Shown piece after piece: positions 42,909 through 52,618 of a stretch of 64,000 nucleotides of DNA; position 1 is the stretch's first letter, and every line of letters starts with the position of its first letter. Both the position numbers and the translations under genes were made by a program. The notes beneath the pieces were generated by a model. The model was given only the letters and a program-made list of their open reading frames with translations, was not told the origin of the DNA and did no database searches. The DNA lies in NCBI RefSeq assembly GCF_965208485.1, contig NZ_OZ242344.1, positions 3,472,001 through 3,536,000 of the forward strand, read 5' to 3'. Source of the DNA: Poriferisodalis sp965208485 (GTDB lineage: Bacteria; Actinomycetota; Acidimicrobiia; Acidimicrobiales; Poriferisodalaceae).

Positions 42909-44753
42909 ATGTCTGAGTACTCGGCACCCATCGACGACATGATGTTCGTGCTCGAACACATCGCCGATCTCGACGGTCTGGCAGCTCACGAGCAGTTCTC
43001 CCATGCCGACCTCGACACCGCCGGCGCGCTGCTGGAGGAGGCGGGCCGCTTCATGTCCGCCGAGGTGGCACCGCTGAACGTGCCCGGCGACCAGCAGGGC
43101 CTGGACTTCGACGAGGGCGTCATCACCCACCCCGACGGCTTCGGCGAGGCGTACCGGAAGTTCGTCGGCGCCGGCTGGAACGGCATGGCCTTCGATCCCG
43201 ACTTCGGCGGCGGCGGCATGCCGTGGTGCGTGGGCCTGGCGGTGCAGGAGATGCTGACCTCGGCAAGCATGGCGTTCAGCCTGTGCCCGCTGCTGACCCA
43301 GGGCGCAATCGATGCGCTGCTGCACCATGCCGACGAGACGCTGCAGCAGACCTACCTGCCCAAGATGATCAGCGGCGAGTGGTCGGGCACCATGAACCTC
43401 ACCGAACCCCATGCGGGCTCCGACGTGGGCGCCCTGACGAGCCGCGCCGAGCCCCAAGCCGACGGGTCGTATCTCATCTCGGGCACCAAGATCTTCATCA
43501 CCTACGGCGAGCACGAGCTGACGGACAACATCGTCCACCTCGTGCTGGCCCGCACACCCGACAGCCCACCCGGCACCCGCGGCATCAGCCTGTTCCTGGT
43601 GCCGAAGTTCCTTGTCAACCTCGACGGGTCGCTGGGCGAGCGCAACGACCTGCGGGCGGTGTCCACCGAGCACAAGATCGGCATTCACGCCAGCCCCACC
43701 TGCGTGATGTCCTACGGCGACAACGGCGGCGCGGTGGGCTACATGGTGGGTCCCATCCACGGCGGCATGCGGGCCATGTTCACGATGATGAACAACGCAC
43801 GCCTGTCGGTGGGCCTGCAGGGCCTGTCGCTGACCGAGCGGGCCTACCAGCAGGCGCGTGACTACGCCGTCGAGCGCAAGCAGGGTCGGGCGATCGGGTC
43901 CGAGCTGCCGCCCGGTCAGTCCTCGCCGATCGTCGATCATGCCGACGTGCGCCGGATGCTGATGACGATGCGGGCCAACGCCGAGGCGATGCGCTGCGTC
44001 ATGTACTTGAACGCCGCTGCCATCGATCAGTCGCAGTCGGCGGCTGATCCCGATGAGCGTGCGCAGGCTGACGAGCTGGTGGCCATCCTCACGCCGATCA
44101 GCAAGGGCTGGGGTACCGACGTGGGTGTCGAGATGACCTCGCTCGGCGTACAGGTGCACGGCGGCATGGGCTACGTGGAGGAGACCGGGGCTGCCCAGCA
44201 CTGGCGCGACAGCCGCATAGCGCCGATCTACGAGGGCACCAACGGGATCCAGGCCGCCGACCTGGCGTTCCGCAAGCTGCCGCTGGACGGCGGCAAGGCC
44301 ATGGCGCGGCTCATCGGCCAGATCGGCGAGACCGCCGCGGAGCTGGCTGCGAGCGACGACGCGGACCTCGAGGCGATTGCCGCCCCGCTGAGCGCGGGGG
44401 CGGAGGCGTTCGGCAACGCGGCGATGTGGCTGGGCACCCAGCTCGCATCGGCGCCGAACGACGTGGCGGCCGGCTCGACTCCGTTCCTGCGTCTGGCCGG
44501 CGTGGTGGTGGGCGGCTGGCTGATGGCTCGCAGCGCCCAGACGGCCGTGCACCTGCTGGCCGGGCAGGGTCTCAGCGTTGCCGATGCCCGTGAAGCCGAC
44601 GGCAGCGGCCCGTCGTCGCCGCAGTTCCTCGCCGACAAGATCGCCACGGCGCACTTCTACGCCACCCAGATACTGTCGGGTGCAGCCGGACTGGTCCCCG
44701 CCGTCACCGGCGGCGCCGATCTCTTCTACGCCATTCCGGCCGAGCGCCTGTAG
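42909..44753 (+). CDS. Acyl-CoA dehydrogenase, long (FadE5-like)
   Basis: A 614-residue acyl-CoA dehydrogenase of the large type with a C-terminal extra domain. MNLTEPHAGSDVGALTSRAE is the flavin signature, GTKIFITYGEHELTDNIVHL follows, and GVQVHGGMGYVEETGAAQHW and RDSRIAPIYEGTNGIQAADL carry the region of the catalytic glutamate. The last 120 residues are the helical C-terminal domain typical of FadE5-like enzymes. It likely starts beta-oxidation of medium to long acyl-CoA. A divergent AlbA_2 gene lies upstream. Confidence 0.9.
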   Translation: MSEYSAPIDDMMFVLEHIADLDGLAAHEQFSHADLDTAGALLEEAGRFMSAEVAPLNVPGDQQGLDFDEGVITHPDGFGEAYRKFVGAGWNGMAFDPDFGGGGMPWCVGLAVQEMLTSASMAFSLCPLLTQGAIDALLHHADETLQQTYLPKMISGEWSGTMNLTEPHAGSDVGALTSRAEPQADGSYLISGTKIFITYGEHELTDNIVHLVLARTPDSPPGTRGISLFLVPKFLVNLDGSLGERNDLRAVSTEHKIGIHASPTCVMSYGDNGGAVGYMVGPIHGGMRAMFTMMNNARLSVGLQGLSLTERAYQQARDYAVERKQGRAIGSELPPGQSSPIVDHADVRRMLMTMRANAEAMRCVMYLNAAAIDQSQSAADPDERAQADELVAILTPISKGWGTDVGVEMTSLGVQVHGGMGYVEETGAAQHWRDSRIAPIYEGTNGIQAADLAFRKLPLDGGKAMARLIGQIGETAAELAASDDADLEAIAAPLSAGAEAFGNAAMWLGTQLASAPNDVAAGSTPFLRLAGVVVGGWLMARSAQTAVHLLAGQGLSVADAREADGSGPSSPQFLADKIATAHFYATQILSGAAGLVPAVTGGADLFYAIPAERL

Positions 44754-44885
44754 GGAACCGCGCGGGAAGGTGAACCCTCGTGTTGTCGCACCAGTTGCTT
44801 CCCGCTCTTGTTCGCTTCGCTCGCGGGCCGCTCGGACCCGGGGTTCAGCCTCTGCTCCGGGGCGATGGTGGGTGAGATCGGAACC

Positions 44886-45833
44886 ATGAGCGCACCGGCA
44901 CCTGTGGGCATCGAGTCGCTGCGCGAGACGCTCGAGGGCATTGGGCCGGTGGTGGTCGCCTTCAGCGGCGGCGTCGACTCGTCGCTGGTGGCATGGGCGG
45001 CCAACGACGTGCTGGGCGACGACGCGCTGTGCGTCACCGCCGTCTCGCCCAGCCTCGCCGGCGACGAGAAGGACGACTGCGTCGCGCTCGCCCGCGAGTG
45101 GGGACTGCGGTGGCAGGCGGTCCGCACCGACGAGATGAGCGATGCCGCCTACCGGGCGAACGACGCCGATCGCTGCTTCTGGTGCAAGTCGGCGCTCATG
45201 GACGTGCTCGAGCCGCTGGCTGCCGAGCGCGACGCCACCGTGGTGCTGGGCGTCAACGTCGACGACTTGGGGGATCACCGGCCGGGCCAGCAGGCTGCCG
45301 CCGGTCGGGGAGCGCGGTTCCCGCTGGTGGAGACCGGTTTCACGAAGGCCGACGTGCGCCGGGTGAGCGAGAGGTTGGGCCTACGCACTTGGGACAAGCC
45401 CGCAGCGGCGTGCTTGGCCTCGCGGATTCCCTACGGGACGCCGGTGTCGGTGCCGCTGCTGGACCGGCTGGACCGTGCCGAAGCCGCATTGAGACGGCTC
45501 GGGTTCGGTCAGCTCAGGGTGCGCCACTACGGCGAGGTGGCCCGCATCGAGCTGGCGACCGACGACTTGGCGACTGCTGTCGCGCGGCGAAACGAACTGG
45601 TCGCCGCTGTCAAGGGCGCCGGCTATCGCTACGTCACCCTGGACCTCGAAGGCTTCCGCTCGGGCAACCTCAACGACGCGCTGGAGGCACCTAGCTCGCC
45701 GGCTCTGGAGACATCGCCGACGGAGGGGCTGGCTGGACCTGTTCCCGGCAACGCGGTGCCCGATAGCACTGGACCTGACGGACTTGGGGCCGACGGCATG
45801 TGCAACGAGCCCGCCGCAGGGGCCGGGCGATGA
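44886..45833 (+). CDS. larE: LarE-type ATP-dependent sulfur transferase
   Basis: A 315-residue PP-loop enzyme. VVAFSGGVDSSLVAWAA is the ATP pyrophosphatase motif and DADRCFWCKSALMDVL has a CxxC pair. KPAAACLASRIPYGTPVS contains Cys176, the same number as the sacrificial cysteine of Lactobacillus LarE, which gives its sulfur to the nickel-pincer cofactor of lactate racemase. The last 50 residues are a low-complexity tail. No larB or larC is in the window. Its stop overlaps the next gene's ATG (ATGA, 45830-45833), giving a larE - unknown - glnD operon. Confidence 0.82.
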   Translation: MSAPAPVGIESLRETLEGIGPVVVAFSGGVDSSLVAWAANDVLGDDALCVTAVSPSLAGDEKDDCVALAREWGLRWQAVRTDEMSDAAYRANDADRCFWCKSALMDVLEPLAAERDATVVLGVNVDDLGDHRPGQQAAAGRGARFPLVETGFTKADVRRVSERLGLRTWDKPAAACLASRIPYGTPVSVPLLDRLDRAEAALRRLGFGQLRVRHYGEVARIELATDDLATAVARRNELVAAVKGAGYRYVTLDLEGFRSGNLNDALEAPSSPALETSPTEGLAGPVPGNAVPDSTGPDGLGADGMCNEPAAGAGR

Positions 45834-46486
45834 GCGTGACCGAGACGGATGCCGATGCTCCTGCGGTGCCGCCCGATGCCTTGATGCCACGATCAGTGGA
45901 GGAAGCCGCTGAGTTGCTGGCCGACGGGGCCGTTGGCGCATTGCCCGGCTGGGTCGAGCGCTGCGTGGCTTCGGCCTGCGAGCGCGCCGGCATTGCTCCT
46001 GCGGAACTCAGCGCTCCGGCGCATAACGCCGGGATGCGGTGTGCGGCAGAGGTCGGTTCTCGGTTGCGGGAGCTGCTGGCAACCGATGTGGACGAGCAGC
46101 AGACCACGCCCTTGAGTGTGCTGCGCAGCGCCGTGCGGTTCCCGACGCAAGTGCTGGCCGACGGCGGCGTGCCGGTGTCCGAGCGTGACGACTTCGATGC
46201 GTCCCGCTTTCCCGATGATCCCTACGACCTGACGCCGGCCTCGTTCGCCGACATCGATCCGGAGCTGGGTCCGATCGGCATCGCGTGGGGCGCGGCGAAG
46301 GCGTTCGAGGTGCTGCAGCGACGGCGCATTGACACAGCCGAGCCTGCGAGGCGCATTGACACAGCCGAGCCTGCGAGGCGCATTGACACAGCCGAGCCTG
46401 CGAGGCGCATTGACACAGCCGAGCCTGCGAGGCGCATTGACACAGCCGAGCCTGCGAGGCGCATTGACACAGCCGGGCAGCGGTGA
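45830..46486 (+). CDS. Unknown protein with C-terminal 9-residue repeats, coupled to larE and glnD
   Basis: 218 residues; I do not recognise the family. Residues 1-165 are Ala-rich, helical in the first part (RSVEEAAELLADGAVGALPG, GMRCAAEVGSRLRELLA) and then acidic (DPYDLTPASFADIDPELGP). Residues about 166-216 are five copies plus a partial sixth of the unit RIDTAEPAR. The start overlaps the larE stop and the stop overlaps the glnD GTG (46483-46486), so the repeat array sits a few bases before glnD initiation. A change in unit number keeps frame and coupling. Confidence 0.7.
   Translation: MSVTETDADAPAVPPDALMPRSVEEAAELLADGAVGALPGWVERCVASACERAGIAPAELSAPAHNAGMRCAAEVGSRLRELLATDVDEQQTTPLSVLRSAVRFPTQVLADGGVPVSERDDFDASRFPDDPYDLTPASFADIDPELGPIGIAWGAAKAFEVLQRRRIDTAEPARRIDTAEPARRIDTAEPARRIDTAEPARRIDTAEPARRIDTAGQR
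46325..46476 (+). repeat. 27-bp tandem repeat at a gene junction (5 full copies + partial)
   Basis: Full units at 46325-46351, 46352-46378, 46379-46405, 46406-46432 and 46433-46459 appear identical, with a partial copy to about 46476. Each unit is nine codons (RIDTAEPAR). It contains the small palindrome GCCT-GCG-AGGC. A 23-bp core is also present, once, at 56482-56504 in another gene. Confidence 0.93.
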
Positions 46487-48813
46487 CGTCGTTCGGCGAG
46501 CGGCGAGCGGCGCTGGTCCGGACCGCCGACGCGGCCGAACTGCCGGCGGCGCTGTCCGATCTCACCGACGCTTGGCTGGCTGAGCGGTACGCCGCCGAGG
46601 CCGCTGAATGGGGACTGAACGGCGACCACGGCTCGGGCACCGGAGTGGCGCTCGTGGCAGTCGGCGGCTACGGCCGCGCCGAGCTGTGCCCCGGCAGCGA
46701 CATCGACCTGTTGCTGCTGCACGACGGCCGCGCATCGCTGCTGGCGAGCCACGGTGCGCTCGGGGACAGCTCGCAGCGGGGCAACTTGGCCGACCGGCTC
46801 TGGTATCCGATCTGGGACGAGAAGCTGAAGCTCGGCCACGCGGTGCGCTCGCTGCTGGGGACGCTGGGGTTGGCAGCATCGGACATCGACACGGCGACGG
46901 CGCTTGCCGATGGCCGCCACCTGATCGGCGATGCGGACCTGACCCAGCGCCTGATCGCCGGCGTGCGGGACCTCTGGCGTGACGACGCAACGGGGCGGCT
47001 CGACGAGCTGCAGCGTGCGGTCAGCCGCTGGCACAGCCAGAGCGGCGAGGTGGCGTTCCGGCTGGAGCCCGATCTCAAGACGGGCCGTGGCGGTCTGCGT
47101 GACGCGCACGCGATTAGGTGGGCGCGGCTGGCCGGCGCTGAGTTGCCCGCAGCAGATACCGAACGCCTGGCCGACGCCTACCGGACGCTGCTGAGGGCGC
47201 GGGTCGACTTGCACCGCACCACGGGCCTGCGCAGCGATGTGCTGTCGGCCGACGATCAGGATGCGGTGGCCGAGCGGTACGGCGCCATCGACGCCGATGC
47301 CTTCATGGCCGACATCGCGCAGGCGGGGCGCGTCATCGCGTTCCTGTCCGATCAGCTGTGGTCGGGCGTTGCCCGTCGGCGCACCTCCTTCGAGGCACCG
47401 GACGTCGACATCGCCGGCTTGGCGGTTCGAGACGGCGAGCTGGTCATCGACGGCGACCCCGCCGCCGATGTCGTGCTGGTGCTGCACGCCGCCGTGCAGT
47501 CGGCCCGCGGCGACATCCCGATCAGCCGGGCCAGCCTCGACAAGCTGGCCGAGCGCCAGGCGCAGTTTCCCGATCCGTGGCCCCATGGCGCCCGTGACCT
47601 GTTCGTGGATCTGCTCGCCTGCGGGCACCGGGCCATCGACGTCATCGAGGCGCTCGACTACTTCGACGTGTGGACCAGGGTGCTGCCCGAGTGGGCGCCG
47701 AACCGCAATCGCCCCCAGCGATCCCGATACCACCGCTTCACGGTGGACCGGCACCTGCTCGAGGCCGTGGCCACGGCAGCGCGCTTCACCCACCGTGTGG
47801 CACGACCTGACCTGCTGCTGATGGGGGCACTGCTGCACGACATCGGCAAGGGCTACCCCGGAGACCACACCCAGGTCGGGATGCGCTTGGCGGGCCCGAT
47901 CGCCCGGCGCTGCGGCTGGAGCGCCACCGACGCCGACACCTTGGTGCGCCTGGTGCAGCACCACCTGCTGCTGACCGACATCGCCACGCGTCGAGACCTC
48001 GACGACCCGCTGACCGTTGTCACCGTCGTCCGCGCCGTCGAGACTCAGGAGTTCCTGGAGCTGCTGGCGGTCATGACCGAGGCCGACTGCATGGCGACCG
48101 GTCCGATGGCGTGGGGGGACTGGACGGCGAACCTGGTCTCCGCACTCGTCGAGATGACCTCCGAGCACTTGAGCGGCGCGGATCAGGCCCAGTCCAGCCC
48201 CCGGCGCCTGCTGACTGAGGAAATCGTGGAGCTGATGGCCGCCGGCGAGACGGCGCTGCGGGTCGACGGAGACGTGCTCACAGTGGTCGCTCCCGACGAG
48301 CGCGGGCTGTTCAGCCGGGCGGCGGGCGTGCTGGCACTGCGCGGGCTGGACGTGCTGCAGGCGGACGCCTACTCGAGTCCCGCGGGCATGGCGGTGTCGT
48401 CGTTCCGCATCGTGCCGCCCGATGCGCCCGTCGACTGGGATCGGGTCATTTACGACGTGCGGCGGTCGCTGCGGGGCCACCTGGCGCTGGAGGCGCGCAT
48501 CGCCGAGCGAGCCCGGGTGTACCGGCGGCGCCGAGCCCTGTCAGCCACCAGGGCTGCCACCGGGGTCAGCTTCGATGCCGAGTCGGCCACCGGCGCGACG
48601 ATTGTGGAGATTCGCACCGAGGACCACATCGGCGTTCTGTACAAGGTGACGCGCGTGCTGGCCGAGATGGGCTTGGACATCCGCTCGGCCAAGATCCAGA
48701 CGCTGGCGAACGTGGTGGTCGACTCGTTCTACGTGGTCGGCCCCGATGGGCCGGTCATCGACGAAGCACACCAGCGCGAGGTGAAACTGGCCCTGCACTA
48801 CGTCCTGTCGTAG
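46483..48813 (+). CDS. glnD: [Protein-PII] uridylyltransferase / uridylyl-removing enzyme
   Basis: 776 residues with all GlnD domains. The N-terminal nucleotidyltransferase has VGGYGRAELCPGSDIDLLLLHD (GG then DxD). The HD hydrolase has LLMGALLHDIGKGYPGDHTQ. Two C-terminal ACT domains start near VVAPDERGLFSRAAGVLA and VEIRTEDHIGVLYKVTRVLA. GlnD senses glutamine and modifies PII signalling proteins to control nitrogen assimilation. The GTG start overlaps the preceding stop, so translation is coupled to the repeat-bearing gene. Confidence 0.93.
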   Translation: MTSFGERRAALVRTADAAELPAALSDLTDAWLAERYAAEAAEWGLNGDHGSGTGVALVAVGGYGRAELCPGSDIDLLLLHDGRASLLASHGALGDSSQRGNLADRLWYPIWDEKLKLGHAVRSLLGTLGLAASDIDTATALADGRHLIGDADLTQRLIAGVRDLWRDDATGRLDELQRAVSRWHSQSGEVAFRLEPDLKTGRGGLRDAHAIRWARLAGAELPAADTERLADAYRTLLRARVDLHRTTGLRSDVLSADDQDAVAERYGAIDADAFMADIAQAGRVIAFLSDQLWSGVARRRTSFEAPDVDIAGLAVRDGELVIDGDPAADVVLVLHAAVQSARGDIPISRASLDKLAERQAQFPDPWPHGARDLFVDLLACGHRAIDVIEALDYFDVWTRVLPEWAPNRNRPQRSRYHRFTVDRHLLEAVATAARFTHRVARPDLLLMGALLHDIGKGYPGDHTQVGMRLAGPIARRCGWSATDADTLVRLVQHHLLLTDIATRRDLDDPLTVVTVVRAVETQEFLELLAVMTEADCMATGPMAWGDWTANLVSALVEMTSEHLSGADQAQSSPRRLLTEEIVELMAAGETALRVDGDVLTVVAPDERGLFSRAAGVLALRGLDVLQADAYSSPAGMAVSSFRIVPPDAPVDWDRVIYDVRRSLRGHLALEARIAERARVYRRRRALSATRAATGVSFDAESATGATIVEIRTEDHIGVLYKVTRVLAEMGLDIRSAKIQTLANVVVDSFYVVGPDGPVIDEAHQREVKLALHYVLS

Positions 48814-49052
48814 AGCTCACATTGCAAAAAACGGCTTTGCTGGCGCGTGGCACAGGGTTACAGTCGAAGTCCATGTACGGGTCTTGGCGAAGGCCCCAGA
48901 GACGCGAACAGGAATCGAAAACGTTCCGGGTGAGCACAGACCGGCCCCGCTTCGCGACACCCGGCCTGGATCGCAGCGGCCGTCCGTCGCGCGTGGCCGA
49001 CTCGTGCCCGTCAGACCTTGACGATCTCCAGCGCTTCATCGAGCAGGAACAG
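48814..49052. other. Convergent intergenic region, no supported gene
   Basis: This stretch separates the ends of glnD (plus) and the lipoprotein gene (minus). GCAAAAAACGGCTTTGC near 48833 could form a weak stem. A plus-strand frame from about 48822 is open but continues antisense into the lipoprotein gene, and its sequence is Arg/Ser-rich without any recognisable domain, so it is not called. Confidence 0.35.
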
Positions 49053-49946
49053 CTAGCGGAAGCTGAATCCCTGACGACGGCGCCGGTTTCGAGCGGCGAG
49101 AGCCAAGAGCAGCGCGGCGATGATCGCCACGGCAATCCCCCAGACGATCGCGATGCGGGTGCCACGACTGGCCCGTTGAGCCAGCCGCTCGGCATCGGCA
49201 TCGGCTGTCGCAATCTCGTGATCGACCATCTCGCCGACCACTCGCAGCTCCCGCGTGCCGTCTTCATTGCGCGTGTCGCTTTCATTGAGCGTCATCGCTC
49301 CCGACTCCGGCAGCCTGCCCGCACCGTTGGGCACCGACGCCTGCACCACCAGCGACACCAGCTCGTCCAGCGGAACGCCCGCCCGCGCCTCGATGTCCGC
49401 GATCTGCATGCCGAACCGCTCCCCTTCGAGCGCCTCGGCGGTAGCGGGGTTCACCAGCTCGCTGATCGGTCGGTCCAGCCCGACGGTGACGGTCAGCTCG
49501 TAGCGCACCAGCGCGCCGTCACGTGATCCCACATAGGTCGCGGACCTGAACAGTCCGGCCGACCCATCTGGAGGCTGGTCGATCTCAGCAAGCACGCCGG
49601 CCAGCTCGGAGGGTGACGAGAACCGCTTGGACGCGACCACGACAAGGCGCTCGCCTGCGGAGGTGTCCGAAAGCTGCCGGCTGACCTCCCAGCCCACCAG
49701 GTCGTCTGTCACGATCAGTTCAGCCAAGCCGGGCGTCCACCGCAGCACCTCTTCGTCGAAGACCACCTCGACGGTGACCTCGCCGGCGCCGTCGTGTGCG
49801 ATGTCGATGTCGACAACGATGTCGACTCGGCAGCCCGCGGCCAGCAGCGCCATGGACACTGCCGCAACTGCAAGCGCAACGGTGAAGCGTCGCTGCGGCT
49901 GAGTGCGCGTTTCAGGCACCGGCGGGGGAGGCACCGTGCCCGTCAT
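49053..49946 (-). CDS. LppM-like (DUF3153) membrane-anchored lipoprotein
   Basis: 297 residues. After a short cytoplasmic start, FTVALAVAAVSMALLAAGC is a lipoprotein signal with lipobox LAAGC. A beta-rich domain follows (RVDIVVDIDIAHDGAGEVTV and later strands), then a C-terminal transmembrane helix (IAIVWGIAVAIIAALLLALA) and a basic tail. This matches the LppM family of Actinobacteria, found at the cell envelope; in mycobacteria LppM has been linked to host interaction and lipid handling. It ends convergently with glnD and starts 7 bp after clpC, so it may share the clpC transcript. Confidence 0.75.
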   Translation of the reverse strand: MTGTVPPPPVPETRTQPQRRFTVALAVAAVSMALLAAGCRVDIVVDIDIAHDGAGEVTVEVVFDEEVLRWTPGLAELIVTDDLVGWEVSRQLSDTSAGERLVVVASKRFSSPSELAGVLAEIDQPPDGSAGLFRSATYVGSRDGALVRYELTVTVGLDRPISELVNPATAEALEGERFGMQIADIEARAGVPLDELVSLVVQASVPNGAGRLPESGAMTLNESDTRNEDGTRELRVVGEMVDHEIATADADAERLAQRASRGTRIAIVWGIAVAIIAALLLALAARNRRRRQGFSFR

Positions 49947-49953
49947 GGCACGG

Positions 49954-52455
49954 CTACTCGGCCGTTGCAGCCTCTTCGAGCTCGATCGGCCCGGGGTCGA
50001 AGCCCTCGATGGTGCGGAACACGATCTCGTCGTCCTCCACATCCACCACGATGATCTCGCCGGCGTGGAATTCCTTGTAGAGGATCCGCTCGCTCAGCGC
50101 GTCCTCAACGTGGTGCTGCAGCGCACGCCGCAGCGGCCGTGCGCCGAGTTGGGGGTCGTAACCGGTGCGGGCCAGCCATTCCTTGGCGGCGTCGGTCAGC
50201 TCGAGTCCCAGGCCCTGAGCCCGCAACTGGTCGCTGGTGCGCGAGATCATCAGGTCGACGATCTGGGTCACCTCCTCGACACTCAGCTCGTGGAAGACGA
50301 TCGTGTCGTCGATGCGGTTCAGGAACTCGGGCCGGAACTGCGCCTTGAGCGCGTCGTCGACCTTCTCCTTCATCCGCTCGTAGCTCGCACCCTCGTCAGC
50401 CGTCGCGAAGCCCACCCGGGCCTTGCGCAGGTCGGCCGTGCCCAGGTTGGAGGTCATGATGAGCACCGCGTTGCGGAAGTCGACCGAGCGGCCTTGCGCG
50501 TCGGTCAGCCGGCCCTCTTCGAGGATCTGCAGCAGCGTGTTGAACACGTCCGGGTGGGCCTTCTCGATCTCGTCGAACAGCACCACCGAGAACGGCTTGC
50601 GCCGGACCGCCTCAGTGAGCTGGCCGCCCTCGTCGTAGCCGACGTACCCGGGCGGCGCGCCGACGAGGCGGCTCACCGTGAACTTGTCCATGTACTCGGA
50701 CATGTCGAGGCTGATCAGCGAGTCCTCGTCGCCGAACAGGAACTCGGCCAGCGTCTTGGCCAGCTCTGTCTTGCCCACACCGGAGGGGCCCAGGAAGATG
50801 AACGAGCCGCCCGGTCGCTTGGGATCCTTCAGGCCGGCACGGGTGCGGCGGATCGCCTGGCTGACCGCCTTGATGGCGTCGTTCTGGCCGATGACCCGCT
50901 TGTGCAGGGCATCTTCCATCTTGAGGAGCTTCTGGGTCTCTTCCTCGGTCAGCTTGTAGACGGGGATGCCGGTCCAGATCGACAGCACCTCCGCGATCGT
51001 CTCTTCGTCGACCTCGTCGAACAGGTCGTGGCCCTCGGCCTTGGCCTGCGCCAGGATCTCGGTGCGGCGTTCGAGCAGTTCCTTTTCCTCGTCGCGCAGC
51101 TCACCGGCCGTCTCGAAGTCTTGCGACTCGACGGCCTGCTTCTTGCGCTCGGTGACATCGGCCAGCTTGGTCTCGATCTCCTTGAAGTCGGGCGGGGTCG
51201 ACATGCGCTTGATGCGCAAGCGAGAGCCGGCTTCGTCAATGAGGTCGATGGCCTTGTCGGGCAGGTGCCGGTCGGCGATGTAGCGGTCGGCCAGGTTGGC
51301 TGCGGCCACGAGCGCCTGGTCGGTGATGGTGACCCGGTGGTGCTGCTCGTAGCGGTCGCGCAGCCCCTTGACGATCTCGATGGTGTGGCTGAGCGTGGGC
51401 TCGTCCACCGTGATGGGCTGGAAACGGCGCTCGAGCGCGGCGTCCTTCTCGAGGTACTTGCGGTACTCCTCGAGCGTGGTGGCGCCGATGGTCTGCAGCT
51501 CGCCGCGCGCCAGCATCGGCTTGAGGATCGAGGCTGCATCGATGGCGCCTTCCGCGGCGCCGGCGCCGACGAGCGTGTGCAGCTCGTCGATGAACAGGAT
51601 GATGTCGCCGCGGGTGCGGATCTCCTTGAGAACCTTCTTCAGGCGCTCCTCGAAGTCGCCCCGGTAGCGGGAGCCGGCGACCAGCGCGCCGAGGTCGAGC
51701 GTGTAGAGCTGCTTGTCACGCAGCAGCTCGGGGACGTCGTTGTTGACGATCTTCTGTGCCAAGCCTTCGACAATGGCGGTCTTGCCCACGCCGGGCTCGC
51801 CGACGAGCACCGGGTTGTTCTTGGTGCGGCGCGACAGCACCTGCATGACGCGCTCGGTCTCTCGCAGCCTCCCGATGACCGGGTCGAGCTTCTTGGCCCG
51901 GGCGTCCGCGGTCAGGTTGCGCCCGAACTGGTCCAGCACCAGCGAGCCGCTCTGGGCGCTCTGCTCGCTGGCTTGGCCGGACGAGGCGCCGACGGTCTCG
52001 CGCCCGCCGCCGGAGCCGCTGTAGCCGGACAGCTGCTGGATGACTTCCTGGCGGACCTTCGAGAGATCGGCGCCGAGCTTGACCAGCACCTGAGCGGCAA
52101 CGCCCTCCCCCTCGCGTATGAGCCCGAGCAGGACGTGCTCGGTGCCGATGTAGTTGTGGCCGAGCTGCAGGGCCTCGCGCAAGGAGAGCTCCAGCACTTT
52201 CTTGGCGCGCGGCGTGAAGGGAATGTGGCCGCTCGGCGACGAGCTGCCCTGCCCGATGATCTCCTCGACCTGGCTGCGCACCGCCTCGAGCGAGATGCCC
52301 AGCGACTCGAGCGCTTGGGCCGCGACACCTTCGCCTTCGTGGATCAGCCCCAGCAGGATGTGCTCGGTGCCGATGTAGTTGTGATTCAGCAGGCGCGCTT
52401 CTTCCTGCGCCAACACCACCACTCGGCGGGCCCGATCGGTGAAGCGTTCAAACAC
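49954..52455 (-). CDS. clpC: ATP-dependent Clp protease ATP-binding subunit ClpC
   Basis: 833 residues with the full ClpC architecture. There are two N-domain repeats (FTDRARRVVVLAQEEARLLN; NYIGTEHILLGL occurs twice). D1 has GEPGVGKTAIVEGLA and D2 has FLGPSGVGKTELAKTLAEFL. Between them is a UVR-containing middle domain (KKQAVESQDFETAGELRDEE). It unfolds substrates for ClpP. The start is GTG 52455, preceded by AGGAGG; it gives the family N-terminus VFERFTDRARR. The polyprenyl synthase gene is divergent. Confidence 0.95.
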   Translation of the reverse strand: MFERFTDRARRVVVLAQEEARLLNHNYIGTEHILLGLIHEGEGVAAQALESLGISLEAVRSQVEEIIGQGSSSPSGHIPFTPRAKKVLELSLREALQLGHNYIGTEHVLLGLIREGEGVAAQVLVKLGADLSKVRQEVIQQLSGYSGSGGGRETVGASSGQASEQSAQSGSLVLDQFGRNLTADARAKKLDPVIGRLRETERVMQVLSRRTKNNPVLVGEPGVGKTAIVEGLAQKIVNNDVPELLRDKQLYTLDLGALVAGSRYRGDFEERLKKVLKEIRTRGDIILFIDELHTLVGAGAAEGAIDAASILKPMLARGELQTIGATTLEEYRKYLEKDAALERRFQPITVDEPTLSHTIEIVKGLRDRYEQHHRVTITDQALVAAANLADRYIADRHLPDKAIDLIDEAGSRLRIKRMSTPPDFKEIETKLADVTERKKQAVESQDFETAGELRDEEKELLERRTEILAQAKAEGHDLFDEVDEETIAEVLSIWTGIPVYKLTEEETQKLLKMEDALHKRVIGQNDAIKAVSQAIRRTRAGLKDPKRPGGSFIFLGPSGVGKTELAKTLAEFLFGDEDSLISLDMSEYMDKFTVSRLVGAPPGYVGYDEGGQLTEAVRRKPFSVVLFDEIEKAHPDVFNTLLQILEEGRLTDAQGRSVDFRNAVLIMTSNLGTADLRKARVGFATADEGASYERMKEKVDDALKAQFRPEFLNRIDDTIVFHELSVEEVTQIVDLMISRTSDQLRAQGLGLELTDAAKEWLARTGYDPQLGARPLRRALQHHVEDALSERILYKEFHAGEIIVVDVEDDEIVFRTIEGFDPGPIELEEAATAE

Positions 52456-52618
52456 TGGGCCTCCTGGCGTGAGCCACCCACACGGGAGCTTCGGGTCTCC
52501 TGAGCGCAGTGTAACGATGCCCTGCCGGATCGCTCCCTCGCCATTTGGGGTTCCGCGCCGGGTGAGGGTCGCGCGGCACGAGTGTCGCAACGGTGCCGCT
52601 GTCGTTTACGGTTGCGCC

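Noticed and set aside
42678..45278. A minus-strand open frame of 866 codons opposite the acyl-CoA dehydrogenase and larE
   Set aside because: It crosses two real genes and an intergenic gap, and its His/Arg/Gly-rich sequence matches no family.
46222..48480. A minus-strand open frame of 752 codons opposite glnD
   Set aside because: Antisense of glnD and of the tandem repeat, with no protein-like features of its own.
48822..49526. Plus-strand frame after glnD
   Set aside because: Only its first third is outside another gene, the rest is antisense to the lipoprotein gene, and the sequence is of low complexity.
49903..52503. A plus-strand open frame of 866 codons opposite clpC
   Set aside because: It mirrors clpC, has no recognisable domain and is the usual antisense frame produced by GC-rich codon use.
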